This document shows positions 25,044 through 34,450 of a stretch of DNA of 64,000 bases, one piece after another. Each line of letters opens with the position of its first letter. Position 1 is the first letter of the stretch. A model generated the notes under the pieces. The model saw only the letters and a list, made by a program, of their open reading frames with translations. It was not told where the DNA came from and ran no database searches. Made by a program: the position numbers and the translations under genes. The DNA lies in NCBI GenBank assembly GCA_016788705.1, contig JAEUSQ010000039.1:62001-126000 (forward strand), in the 5' to 3' direction. The DNA is from Bacteroidetes Order II. bacterium (lineage in GTDB: Bacteria; Bacteroidota; Rhodothermia; Rhodothermales; UBA2364).

Positions 25044-28000
25044 ATGTCCACGCTTTTTTCCCAAACAACCATGCTCAAGTACGCTATCGGGCTACTTTTT
25101 GGCGGCCTGTTGATTTTGACCTTGCCTGCCTGTACCCCCGATCCACACGACCCATACGAACCCCAACGCCCTTTGTTCACAAGATTAACGGCTTCTCGGA
25201 CGGGAATTGAATTCAAAAACGAACTTTCCCCAACCAAAGATTTCAACATCTTCACCTACCGAAACTTCCACAACGGAGGTGGGGTCGGGATTGGAGATTT
25301 TAATGCAGATGGAAAACCCGACCTCTTTCTAACCGCCAACCAGCGTTCCTCCCGATTATACCTAAACAAAGGCAAACTCCAATTTCAAGACGTTACCGAG
25401 GCCGCAGGGGTGGCCGTCAACAAAGGCTGGGCAACAGGGGTGGCCGTTGCGGATATAAATGCCGATGGAAAATTAGATATTTACATCTGTAATGCGGGAG
25501 ATAAAGATGGTCAGGCGCGTGCCAACCAACTCTTTATCAATCAAGGCAATGATGCACAAGGGCATCCCACTTTTACCGATGAAGCAGCGAAGTATGGCAT
25601 CGCAGATGAAGGGGCAACCACACATGCAGCCTTTTTTGACTATGATTTGGATGGCGATTTAGACCTTTATGTGTTAAACAATTCGTTTCGTCCGGTTTCT
25701 TCGTTTGGTATGCGGAACATCCGACACGAGCGGAACGATGTGGGCGGCCACAAACTATATCGGAACGAAGGCAATAACCAATTCAAAGACGTAAGTGCAC
25801 AAGCAGGTATCTATGGAAGTGAAATTGCGTTTGGGCTTGGTGTGACCGTTGGCGACATAAACCGCGACGGTTGGCCAGATATTTATGTCTCGAACGATTT
25901 TTTTGAACGAGACTATCTTTATATCAATCAAAAAAATGGCACTTTTTCGGAAGAGTTAGAAGCCCAAATGCCCTCACTCTCAATGTCTTCGATGGGTGCA
26001 GATATGGCCGATCTCAACAATGATGCCTATCCAGAAATATTTGTAACCGACATGTTGCCGGAAGACGATCTCCGGTTAAAAACCACTACCATTTTTGAAA
26101 ACTGGGATGTACGAAAACTCAAAATAGCCAATGGCTATTGGAATCAATTTACCCGAAATGCCCTGCAATTAAACAATAAAAACAATACTTTTTCGGAAAT
26201 AAGTGCGATGACCAAAACCGATGCTACGGATTGGTCTTGGGGCGCACTTATGGCAGATTTTGACTTGGATGGTCATAAAGATATTTTTGTCTGTAACGGG
26301 GTTTATAAAGATGTGACCAATCAAGATTTTTTGGAATTTTTCCAGAGTGAAGCCGTGGTACGGGAATTTGTGGTGGATCAAAATGCCGACTTCCGACCGC
26401 TTTTAGACAAAATCCCCAGCCGACCATTGCCCAATTACCTTTTTCGGAATGAGGGCAATCTTCAATTCCGGAACGTTGCCAAAGAATGGGGATTGGCCGA
26501 ACCCAGTTTTTCCAATGGCGCCGCCTATGCGGACTTTGATGGAGACGGAGATTTAGATATGGTCGTTAATAATGTGAATGAAACAGCCGCTTTTTACGAA
26601 AACAATGCCCGTGCCATACACCCCAACCACTTCTTGCAACTTCAGTTTAAGGGAGATGCTGGAAATATACGCGGGATTGGCGTTCAAGCAACCATCATGG
26701 CCAATGGCCAATCTTTCTATCTGGAAAACATTCCACAACGCGGCTTCCAGTCTTCCGTAGATGAAGTGATGACATTTGGGCTTGGCGACATTCAGACCAT
26801 AGATACGCTCCGTGTGGACTGGCCAAACGGCAAAAGCCAAGTACTTACCCAAGTCAAGGTAAACCAGAAACTGAGCCTCCAACTTGCCCATGCAACCTTA
26901 GCCACATCACAGTTCCGCAAAAACCCATCTCCACCGCTTTTGAAAGAGGTAACAACGCAAAGCGGACTTGACTTTACCCATACCGAAGGGGAATTCTCGG
27001 ACTTTGACCGAGAGTTTTTATTGCATCGTATGCAATCTACCGATGGCCCCCGTATGGCCGTGGGCGATGTAAATGGCGATGGGCACGAAGATATTTACAT
27101 CGGAGGCGCAAAAGACCAAGCGGGTTCATTGTTCTACGGAACTGGAAAAGGCTTCCGAAAGGGCAATCAAGCCCCTTTCGAGGATGCAAAAGCCGCAGAA
27201 GAAGTGGCTGCGGTCTTCTTTGATGCCGACAAAGACCAAGATTTAGACCTCTATGTGGTAACAGGGAGTTCGGAATTTGGACCAGATCAGGCCAATTTAC
27301 TGGAAGACTTGCTTTACTTGAATGACGGCAAAGGCCATTTCTCGCGGGCGGAAGGCAGAATTCCTGCCCGATACGATGCTGGCTCGGTGGTTGCTCCCAC
27401 CGATTACGACTTGGATGGGGATATGGACCTATTCGTTGGATCGCGGGTCATTCCAGGACAATATGGCGTAAAGCCTAAATCTGTACTATTGCGCAATGAT
27501 GGAAAAGGATATTTTACAGATATTACAGCAGATCTTGCCCCTTCCTTAGAACATGCAGGAATGGTGACCGACGCCCATTGGATGGATCTCAATGGTGATA
27601 AACGTCCAGACCTGATACTGGTGGGCGACTGGATGCCTGTCACCGCTTTTCTGAACCATAAGGATGGATTAAAAAAACATACCCCGCCGGGCCTCGAAAA
27701 CACCTATGGATGGTGGAGCCGCATGGTGGTAGAAGACACTGATGGAGACGGTGACGAAGACCTAATCCTAGGCAATTGGGGTTGGAACTCGGTTTTGGGC
27801 CAGCCCACCTCGGCCCACCCCACAGAGATGTATGTAGGAGATTTAGATCAAAATGGGCTGAATGAGCAGATTTTGGCGTATTACAAGCCATTAGACCAAA
27901 AAACCTTGCCCTTCGCACTGCGTGGTGATTTGGCGCGGCAGATGCCTACCGTCAAGTCCAAATTTCTGAAATATGCAGACTATGCAAACAAAACAGTTCT

Positions 28001-28412
28001 GGAGATATTTCCCACCGAGGCCCTTAAGAAAGCCCAATTCTTCCGTGCAAATACCTTTGCCACCACCCTCTTCGAAAACATAGGGAAAGGAAGCTTCCGT
28101 GAAGTGACGCTACCTGCGATGACACAAATTACCCCGGTTTTTGGTATAGCCGTCTGGGATATAGATCGCGATGGGAAGAAAGACCTGATATTAGGAGGAA
28201 ACCTCCGGCGTGTGAAACCCCAAATTGGTGAACTGACTGCTGGATATGGTATGGTATTAAAAGGCATAGGAAAAAATCAATTTAAGCCCCTACCCGCCTT
28301 CCAAACCGGACTTCGTATCCAAGGCGAGATACGCGACATACGCCCGGTTGGCCCTTTTTTGGTCGTCGCCCGCAGTAATGCAAAAGCCGTCGTTTTGGCG
28401 GTCAACCCTTAA
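25044..28412 (+). CDS. large FG-GAP/VCBS and ASPIC/UnbV-domain lipoprotein, copy 1
   Basis: The protein has ~1122 aa with a lipoprotein signal ending LILTLPAC. Calcium-binding FG-GAP/VCBS repeats are abundant: VGIGDFNADGKPDLFL, VAVADINADGKLDIYI and DYDLDGDLDLYVL near the N-terminus, and MAVGDVNGDGHEDIYI later. An ASPIC/UnbV-type block (GVQATIMANGQSFYLEN ... TFGLGDIQTIDTLRVDWPNG) lies at residues ~550-610. It is followed by a second propeller-like half. It is probably surface-anchored and works with SusC/SusD or in adhesion. A start at 25071 is also possible. The next gene is a paralogue 11 nt downstream. Confidence 0.85.
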   Translation: MSTLFSQTTMLKYAIGLLFGGLLILTLPACTPDPHDPYEPQRPLFTRLTASRTGIEFKNELSPTKDFNIFTYRNFHNGGGVGIGDFNADGKPDLFLTANQRSSRLYLNKGKLQFQDVTEAAGVAVNKGWATGVAVADINADGKLDIYICNAGDKDGQARANQLFINQGNDAQGHPTFTDEAAKYGIADEGATTHAAFFDYDLDGDLDLYVLNNSFRPVSSFGMRNIRHERNDVGGHKLYRNEGNNQFKDVSAQAGIYGSEIAFGLGVTVGDINRDGWPDIYVSNDFFERDYLYINQKNGTFSEELEAQMPSLSMSSMGADMADLNNDAYPEIFVTDMLPEDDLRLKTTTIFENWDVRKLKIANGYWNQFTRNALQLNNKNNTFSEISAMTKTDATDWSWGALMADFDLDGHKDIFVCNGVYKDVTNQDFLEFFQSEAVVREFVVDQNADFRPLLDKIPSRPLPNYLFRNEGNLQFRNVAKEWGLAEPSFSNGAAYADFDGDGDLDMVVNNVNETAAFYENNARAIHPNHFLQLQFKGDAGNIRGIGVQATIMANGQSFYLENIPQRGFQSSVDEVMTFGLGDIQTIDTLRVDWPNGKSQVLTQVKVNQKLSLQLAHATLATSQFRKNPSPPLLKEVTTQSGLDFTHTEGEFSDFDREFLLHRMQSTDGPRMAVGDVNGDGHEDIYIGGAKDQAGSLFYGTGKGFRKGNQAPFEDAKAAEEVAAVFFDADKDQDLDLYVVTGSSEFGPDQANLLEDLLYLNDGKGHFSRAEGRIPARYDAGSVVAPTDYDLDGDMDLFVGSRVIPGQYGVKPKSVLLRNDGKGYFTDITADLAPSLEHAGMVTDAHWMDLNGDKRPDLILVGDWMPVTAFLNHKDGLKKHTPPGLENTYGWWSRMVVEDTDGDGDEDLILGNWGWNSVLGQPTSAHPTEMYVGDLDQNGLNEQILAYYKPLDQKTLPFALRGDLARQMPTVKSKFLKYADYANKTVLEIFPTEALKKAQFFRANTFATTLFENIGKGSFREVTLPAMTQITPVFGIAVWDIDRDGKKDLILGGNLRRVKPQIGELTAGYGMVLKGIGKNQFKPLPAFQTGLRIQGEIRDIRPVGPFLVVARSNAKAVVLAVNP

Positions 28413-28423
28413 TAGAATCCCAT

Positions 28424-31400
28424 ATGACCACGAAACGTTCTTTTTTTGTTTTTTTATCCGGTGTTTTCTTTATTGCAATGCTTTTTTCTGTGGGCTGTAA
28501 CGATGCAGAAGGCCCTAAACGCTTTCAGAAAATTCCGGTCACGCAAAGTAATATTGCGTTCAAAAACGAATTACCCGAAGACAAGGATTTCAATATCATC
28601 AACTACCTCTATTACTATAATGGCGGCGGCGTAGCCATTGGCGACATCAACCGAGACGGCTTACAAGATATTTACTTCACTTCCAACCTTGGTTCCAATA
28701 AATTGTACCTAAACAAAGGTAATTTTGTGTTTCAAGACATTACGGCCAATGCAGGGGTTGGGCTTCGGAATGCCAATTGGAAAACAGGGGTAACGATGGT
28801 GGATATCAATGCCGATGGATGGTTGGATATCTACGTCTCTACCGTTTCTGGCATAGAAGGTCGCGCGGGGAAAAACGCCCTCTTCATCAATAATAAGGAC
28901 AATACGTTTACAGATCGTGCCGCCGATTTTGGCCTCGCACAAGAAGGCTATGGGCAACAAGCTACTTTTTTTGACTACGATAAAGATGGTGACTTAGATG
29001 TTTACTTATTGCGCACCTCTGTCCACTCCGAGAACAACTATCGGCCCGTAGCCATCCGTAACACACGCGACCCCAAGTCAGGGGACAAACTCCTCCGAAA
29101 CGACAATGGGAAATTTACCGACGTTTCTGAAAAAGCTGGAATTTGGGGCGGGAGCATTGGGTATGGACTCGGAATTGCCGTCGGAGACTTAGACCAAAAC
29201 GGCTATCCTGATCTCTATATTTCGAATGACTTCCATGAAGACGACTATCTCTATCTGAACAATGGCGACGGAACCTTTTCCGAGAAAATAAAAGACGCCA
29301 TGCCCCATACCTCGCAATACTCTATGGGAACCGATATTGCAGATGTTAACAACGACGGTTTGTTGGACGTGATGACCCTAGACATGATGCCAGACGAGGA
29401 ACCCATCCGGAAAGCCTCGGAAGGGGCTGATCGAGTAGATGTTTATCGGATGAAGCGCGAATATGGATATCACCACCAATTTGCCCGTAATGCCCTACAA
29501 CTCAACCGAGGTAATGGCCGATTTTCGGACATCGCGCCGTATGCCAACGTCTTTGCCACAGATTGGTCTTGGGGTGTTCTCTTCGCCGATTTGGACTTGG
29601 ATGGAAATAAAGACATTTTTGTATCTAATGGGATTTATCGCCGTCCTAATGACCTCGATTTCCTTTTTTATATCTCAGACAAAAGCATTCAGCGGGTGGT
29701 TACGCCTCAAAATTTGGAAATTTCCCGTAAAATGCCACAGGTAAAAATTCCCAATTATGCCTTCCGCAATACGGGCAAAACGCAATTTGAGCAAGTTTCA
29801 AAGCAATGGGGCTTAGACGACTTGGCCTATTCTAATGGGAGTGCTTATGCCGATCTGGACAATGATGGCGACCTAGACCTGATCACCAATTGCATCAATG
29901 AAACGGCGGGAATTTATCGTAACCAAACCCTTGAGCAAGACCAACAACGGTTTTTAACGGTGAAATTGGAAGGAACTGGGCTGAATACACAAGGGATTGG
30001 GGCGAAGGTGCAGGTTTTTTCCCGCCAACAAATGCAAGTACAAGAACAAAACCCAACACGTGGTTGGCTTTCATCCGTTACCCCTTTGTTGCACTTTGGT
30101 TTGGGTAAGAACGGACATGCAGACTCCATACGGGTTATCTGGCCTGATGGCAAATACCAAACCCTTTCCGCCCCAAAATCCAACCAAACCCTCACCCTCA
30201 AACAAGCCGAGGCCACGAGGACTTGGATAGAAACCAAGGCAACCACCGCCGGATTCGGTTTCGAGGACATCACAGCAAGTTCCGGTGTTCGGTATATCCA
30301 CAAAGAAAATGAATACACGGATTTTAACCGCGAATATTTGATTCCGAAAATGGTTTCGCAAGAAGGCCCTGCATTGGCAACGGGCGATGTAAACGGCGAT
30401 GGAATCCAAGATTTTTATGTCGGAGGCGCCTCCGGAATGCCTAAACAACTCTTCTTTGGCAAAAAAGAGGGGACCTTTGGCCTAAGTGTACAACCAGTCT
30501 TGGCTGCCGACTCGCTCTATGAGGATACGGATGCCATTCTGGTGGATGTAGATCAAGATAATGACCTCGACCTCGTCGTGGCAACAGGCGGCGGTATGTG
30601 GCCAAAAGGCGAATTGCTCGCGCAATCTCGGTTGTACCTAAACGATGGAAAAGGACAATTTACCAAAGCCACTGGATGGCCGTTGGTACGTGGTAACGCC
30701 GCTGCCCTCGCTGCTGCCGATATGGACGGAGACGGCGATACCGATCTGTTTGTCGGAATGAGGAGCGAGGTCTCTGCCTATGGCATGAAGCCCCGTTCTT
30801 ATCTTTTGGAGAATACGGGAAAAGGCATATTTAAAGATGTCACTGCTTCAAAAGCGCCAAAACTCGCCCATATTGGTATGGTGGCCGATGCCACATGGCG
30901 TGACGTAAAAGGTGATCGAAAACCGGAGCTGATTTTGGTCGGAGATTGGATGCCGGTCACCATTTTCGGCAAAAATGGCGCCGTTTGGGAGGTAATGGAT
31001 TCCCCCGGTTTAGCAAATACGAATGGCTGGTGGAATGCCCTCCACGTTGTGGATATAGACGCAGATGGAGACAACGACCTAATTGCAGGCAATTTAGGCG
31101 AAAACAGCATTTTTAATTCCAGCCTGCCCCTCCGTCTTCATATGAAAGACTTTGATGCCAATGGCAGCCCCGAAGCCATTATGACCTACCGCCGAAACGA
31201 TACAGAATATGCTACCGACCGCTTAGACGATCTTTTTCAGCAACTTCCCATACTTAAACAGCGCTTTGCAGCATCGTTCACAAAAGCAGGTGAGCAACCC
31301 TTTAGTGGCCTGTTTTCATCCGAACAACGATCTGGCGTGGCCGTTCAAGAAGCAACGCTGTTGCAGTCCTCGGTCTTTATCAACGATGGAAAGGGCGGAT

Positions 31401-31735
31401 TTACCCGAAAGGCATTGCCCATGGCGGCACAATTTTCGCCCATTTTTACCATTCAGAGCGCAGACCTCAATGGAGATGGGAAATTAGACCTGATCACCGC
31501 AGGGAATTTCTATGGGGTGAAGCCCTCCGTTGGGCGCTATGATGCAGGTTTTGGCACAGTTATGTCCGGTGACGGCAAAGGTGGATTTACGGAAGTTCCT
31601 AACCATACAACGGGGCTGTGGCTGACGGGTGAAACCAAAGCAATCCGTTTCATCCAAAACCCCAACGGTTCCTTAACGCTTTTGGTCGCACGAACGGGAG
31701 ATGCGTTGCACATCTGGCGATATGCAAAACATTAA
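28424..31735 (+). CDS. large FG-GAP/VCBS and ASPIC/UnbV-domain lipoprotein, copy 2
   Basis: This 1103-aa protein has a lipobox at MLFSVGC. Its architecture matches the preceding protein: N-terminal FG-GAP repeats (VAIGDINRDGLQDIYF, MVDINADGWLDIYVS, YDKDGDLDVYLL), an ASPIC/UnbV block (HFGLGKNGHADSIRVIWPDG), then a second repeat half beginning FEDITASSGVRYIHKENEYT and LATGDVNGDGIQDFYVGGA. It clearly arose by tandem duplication but has diverged substantially. Its role is unknown, probably surface binding in the same locus. It is followed 21 nt later by the glycosidase gene. Confidence 0.85.
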   Translation: MTTKRSFFVFLSGVFFIAMLFSVGCNDAEGPKRFQKIPVTQSNIAFKNELPEDKDFNIINYLYYYNGGGVAIGDINRDGLQDIYFTSNLGSNKLYLNKGNFVFQDITANAGVGLRNANWKTGVTMVDINADGWLDIYVSTVSGIEGRAGKNALFINNKDNTFTDRAADFGLAQEGYGQQATFFDYDKDGDLDVYLLRTSVHSENNYRPVAIRNTRDPKSGDKLLRNDNGKFTDVSEKAGIWGGSIGYGLGIAVGDLDQNGYPDLYISNDFHEDDYLYLNNGDGTFSEKIKDAMPHTSQYSMGTDIADVNNDGLLDVMTLDMMPDEEPIRKASEGADRVDVYRMKREYGYHHQFARNALQLNRGNGRFSDIAPYANVFATDWSWGVLFADLDLDGNKDIFVSNGIYRRPNDLDFLFYISDKSIQRVVTPQNLEISRKMPQVKIPNYAFRNTGKTQFEQVSKQWGLDDLAYSNGSAYADLDNDGDLDLITNCINETAGIYRNQTLEQDQQRFLTVKLEGTGLNTQGIGAKVQVFSRQQMQVQEQNPTRGWLSSVTPLLHFGLGKNGHADSIRVIWPDGKYQTLSAPKSNQTLTLKQAEATRTWIETKATTAGFGFEDITASSGVRYIHKENEYTDFNREYLIPKMVSQEGPALATGDVNGDGIQDFYVGGASGMPKQLFFGKKEGTFGLSVQPVLAADSLYEDTDAILVDVDQDNDLDLVVATGGGMWPKGELLAQSRLYLNDGKGQFTKATGWPLVRGNAAALAAADMDGDGDTDLFVGMRSEVSAYGMKPRSYLLENTGKGIFKDVTASKAPKLAHIGMVADATWRDVKGDRKPELILVGDWMPVTIFGKNGAVWEVMDSPGLANTNGWWNALHVVDIDADGDNDLIAGNLGENSIFNSSLPLRLHMKDFDANGSPEAIMTYRRNDTEYATDRLDDLFQQLPILKQRFAASFTKAGEQPFSGLFSSEQRSGVAVQEATLLQSSVFINDGKGGFTRKALPMAAQFSPIFTIQSADLNGDGKLDLITAGNFYGVKPSVGRYDAGFGTVMSGDGKGGFTEVPNHTTGLWLTGETKAIRFIQNPNGSLTLLVARTGDALHIWRYAKH

Positions 31736-31756
31736 CCAAGATAAATATTACCTTTT

Positions 31757-34402
31757 ATGAAACGATTCTTTTTATGGCTTTTTCTGACGTCATTTACTCC
31801 TGTTATTGCGTGGGCACAGTCCCATACGGGCTTTGTTCCACGATTTGACCTCCCACGAAGTGGTCCATCTTTGCAAAGAACCATTCAGAACAGCGCTTTT
31901 ATGGGGGTCATGGGTCGAAAATCCGCAGCATTTGGCTACGAAAACAAGCCACTTGAAATGTGGGTGTATCCACTCAAATTGGTACATGATTTTAAGTTAG
32001 ACTTCATCACCGAGTACGAAGAAACCCAAGTTCCGGTGAGTGGCTCCGAAGCCGTAACTTCTATTGAGGTGCGCCCAGAATCAACCATTCTGACTTATCG
32101 CCATGCCGCTTTTTTGGTACGTCAGATCATTTTTGCTCCTGTACACGAACCGGGCTTGGTCATGCTCTTGGATATTGACTCACCTCGCCCACTCACAATT
32201 CGCGGTTCTTTCCGTCCTGCGTTGTCGCTGATGTGGCCTGCCGGATTGCAAACGGGCAATATCTTCTGGCAACCCGACCAACAACGCTATGGCATAGTAG
32301 AAGAATTGGGCAAGTATGTGGGCATCGTTTCGGTTCCGGGCGCACAAGACCGCTCCATCATCCCCTACCAAGAAGAACCCAGAGACACTCCAAATACCTT
32401 TGAAATTCGGGTATTGCCCGAAACCCATCGTGGACATTTTATTCCCCTTTTTATTTCCGGTGGAACGGATGGTTGGCAAGTTGCGGAAGAAAACCTTAAA
32501 CGCCTCCAAGCGAATCCAAAAGCACTCTACGAACAAACAACCGCTTACTACAAAACCTTTTTGTCCCAGACCACGTCCATTCAAACACCCGACGAGCGCC
32601 TTAATGCCGCTTATACATGGGCAAAAATCGGAACGGAAAAAGGTGTCGTGGATAACCCTCAATTAGGAACCGGACTTGTGGCCGGATTCAGAACGTCGGG
32701 AAACTCCGAAAGACCCGGTTTTGCGTGGTTTTTTGGACGAGATTCCCAGTGGACGGAATTGGCCATGCTCTCGTATGGAGACTTTGAGACCGTTAAACGA
32801 GGGCTTAACTTCCTCAAAAAATTCCAGTTTGAGGATGGACGTATTCCGCACGAGATTTCACAGTCTGCCGGATTGATAGACTGGTTTGGAAAGTACCCTT
32901 TTGGAAAAGCAAGTGCAGATGCCACGCCATTGTATGTCATCTTGCACCATGCCTATTACCAAGCAACGGGCGATCTTGCTTTTATCCGCGAAAATTGGCA
33001 CTCCATCAAAAAGGCTTGGGAATGGACTTCAAAAACCGATACCGACCAAAATGGCTTGATAGAAAATACGAATTTTGGACACGGATGGGTGGAAGGCGGA
33101 AAACTCTATCCGCCACACGAAGAAATGTATATGCAAGGACTTTGGATAGAAGCGTGCAAAGGAATGGCTAAGTTTGCAAATATAATGTATGAACCTCAGT
33201 TGGCCGACCAAGCATCGGATTGGGTACGACGAACCCAAGAAGCCATGGAAAAAACCTATTGGCTGCCCGAAAAACAATACTATGGCTATGCCACATCTAA
33301 GCCCGCCGAGAAAGAAAAAACGTTTGTACCAGACGGCCTGATGCCCACCAACCGCGAAACCGATGCACGCGGCTTTATGCAAGAAAGCACCGTCTTACCA
33401 GCCGTCCCGATGTGGTTCCGAACCACTGAACCTGATAGGACACAAAAAGCCTTAGACGAAATCGGTTCAGGAAGATTGGCTACCGATTGGGGACACCGCA
33501 TCTTAAATAGCCAATCTCCGATATACGATCCGATGAGCTATCATTATGGCTCCGTCTGGCCGCTTTTCACGGGTTGGGCCAGCCTCGCCGGATACAACTA
33601 CGGACGGCCACATATCGGATACCAAGCCCTGATGGCGAATGCCTTGCTCACCTTTCAAGATGCCTATGGTTATGTCACCGAATTGCTCTCAGGAGACTAC
33701 AATTCTGCTTTCGGGAGAAGCTCACACCATCAAATTTGGTCTGAAGCAATGGTCATCTCACCACTGGTGCGAGGACTTTTTGGTATAGAGGCCCTCAATG
33801 GAGGCAAAACCTTGGCCTTTAGTCCCCAAGTCCCCGCCGATTGGGATCAATACAGCATCAAACAGTTGCGTATTGGAGAAGACTGGGTGAACATCAACGC
33901 AAACCGATCCCCCAACCGCGACCAATACAACTTCTCTGGTCAAACCAAAGGCACAGAAGTTCGGTTTGAACCTGTGTATCCAAACAACGCCAAAATCAAG
34001 TCGGTCTTGGTGAATGGAAAAGCCGCTACCTTCAAAACCGAGCCTTTTGGCGATGGACAAAAAGTGGTCATACCTATTTTCACGGTAGATAAAAGCGAAG
34101 TCCTCATCCAGCATGAAGCCGGAGCGGGGGTCTATGTGCGACAAACAGAAGCACCTCTTGGCGGAAAAAACACACAAGTCAAGGTCTTGCGTGCAAAAAC
34201 GGAAGGCAAAGTACTGACGCTACTGGTAGAAGGTCTTGCCGGAACCCAGCAATCGGTTTTTGTTCGCGGAACGCTAAGCCCGACAGCTACCAATGGCGTA
34301 ACGATTGATAAACTTTCTAATGGAGATCATGAGGTGCAAATAAACTTTACCGGAAAACAAGATTCGTTCATCCGTCAGACCATTCGTCTGCCTCTTCGTT
34401 AG
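31757..34402 (+). CDS. secreted six-hairpin glycosidase (glycogen-debranching/MGH1-like)
   Basis: This 881-aa protein has a signal peptide ending VIAWAQ. The N-terminal ~260 residues form a beta-rich domain. The central (alpha/alpha)6 region contains RPGFAWFFGRDSQWTELAML, RIPHEISQSAGLIDWFGKYP, ADATPLYVILHHAYYQATGD, WEWTSKTDTDQNGLIENTNF and DPMSYHYGSVWPLFTGWASL. This is the layout of amylo-alpha-1,6-glucosidase or mannosylglycerate-hydrolase-like enzymes. The C-terminus is a beta sandwich. It would act in the periplasm or outside. It is likely in one operon with the VCBS genes. The exact substrate is uncertain. Confidence 0.8.
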   Translation: MKRFFLWLFLTSFTPVIAWAQSHTGFVPRFDLPRSGPSLQRTIQNSAFMGVMGRKSAAFGYENKPLEMWVYPLKLVHDFKLDFITEYEETQVPVSGSEAVTSIEVRPESTILTYRHAAFLVRQIIFAPVHEPGLVMLLDIDSPRPLTIRGSFRPALSLMWPAGLQTGNIFWQPDQQRYGIVEELGKYVGIVSVPGAQDRSIIPYQEEPRDTPNTFEIRVLPETHRGHFIPLFISGGTDGWQVAEENLKRLQANPKALYEQTTAYYKTFLSQTTSIQTPDERLNAAYTWAKIGTEKGVVDNPQLGTGLVAGFRTSGNSERPGFAWFFGRDSQWTELAMLSYGDFETVKRGLNFLKKFQFEDGRIPHEISQSAGLIDWFGKYPFGKASADATPLYVILHHAYYQATGDLAFIRENWHSIKKAWEWTSKTDTDQNGLIENTNFGHGWVEGGKLYPPHEEMYMQGLWIEACKGMAKFANIMYEPQLADQASDWVRRTQEAMEKTYWLPEKQYYGYATSKPAEKEKTFVPDGLMPTNRETDARGFMQESTVLPAVPMWFRTTEPDRTQKALDEIGSGRLATDWGHRILNSQSPIYDPMSYHYGSVWPLFTGWASLAGYNYGRPHIGYQALMANALLTFQDAYGYVTELLSGDYNSAFGRSSHHQIWSEAMVISPLVRGLFGIEALNGGKTLAFSPQVPADWDQYSIKQLRIGEDWVNINANRSPNRDQYNFSGQTKGTEVRFEPVYPNNAKIKSVLVNGKAATFKTEPFGDGQKVVIPIFTVDKSEVLIQHEAGAGVYVRQTEAPLGGKNTQVKVLRAKTEGKVLTLLVEGLAGTQQSVFVRGTLSPTATNGVTIDKLSNGDHEVQINFTGKQDSFIRQTIRLPLR

Positions 34403-34450
34403 ACCAAGAGTAGAACGGTCTTTACCATAACTTTCTACCTACAAATTATT

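Noticed and set aside
34403-34450. Terminator from AGACC/GGTCT hairpin
   Set aside because: The stem is only 5 bp without a T-run. The glycosidase and haloperoxidase genes are probably co-transcribed.
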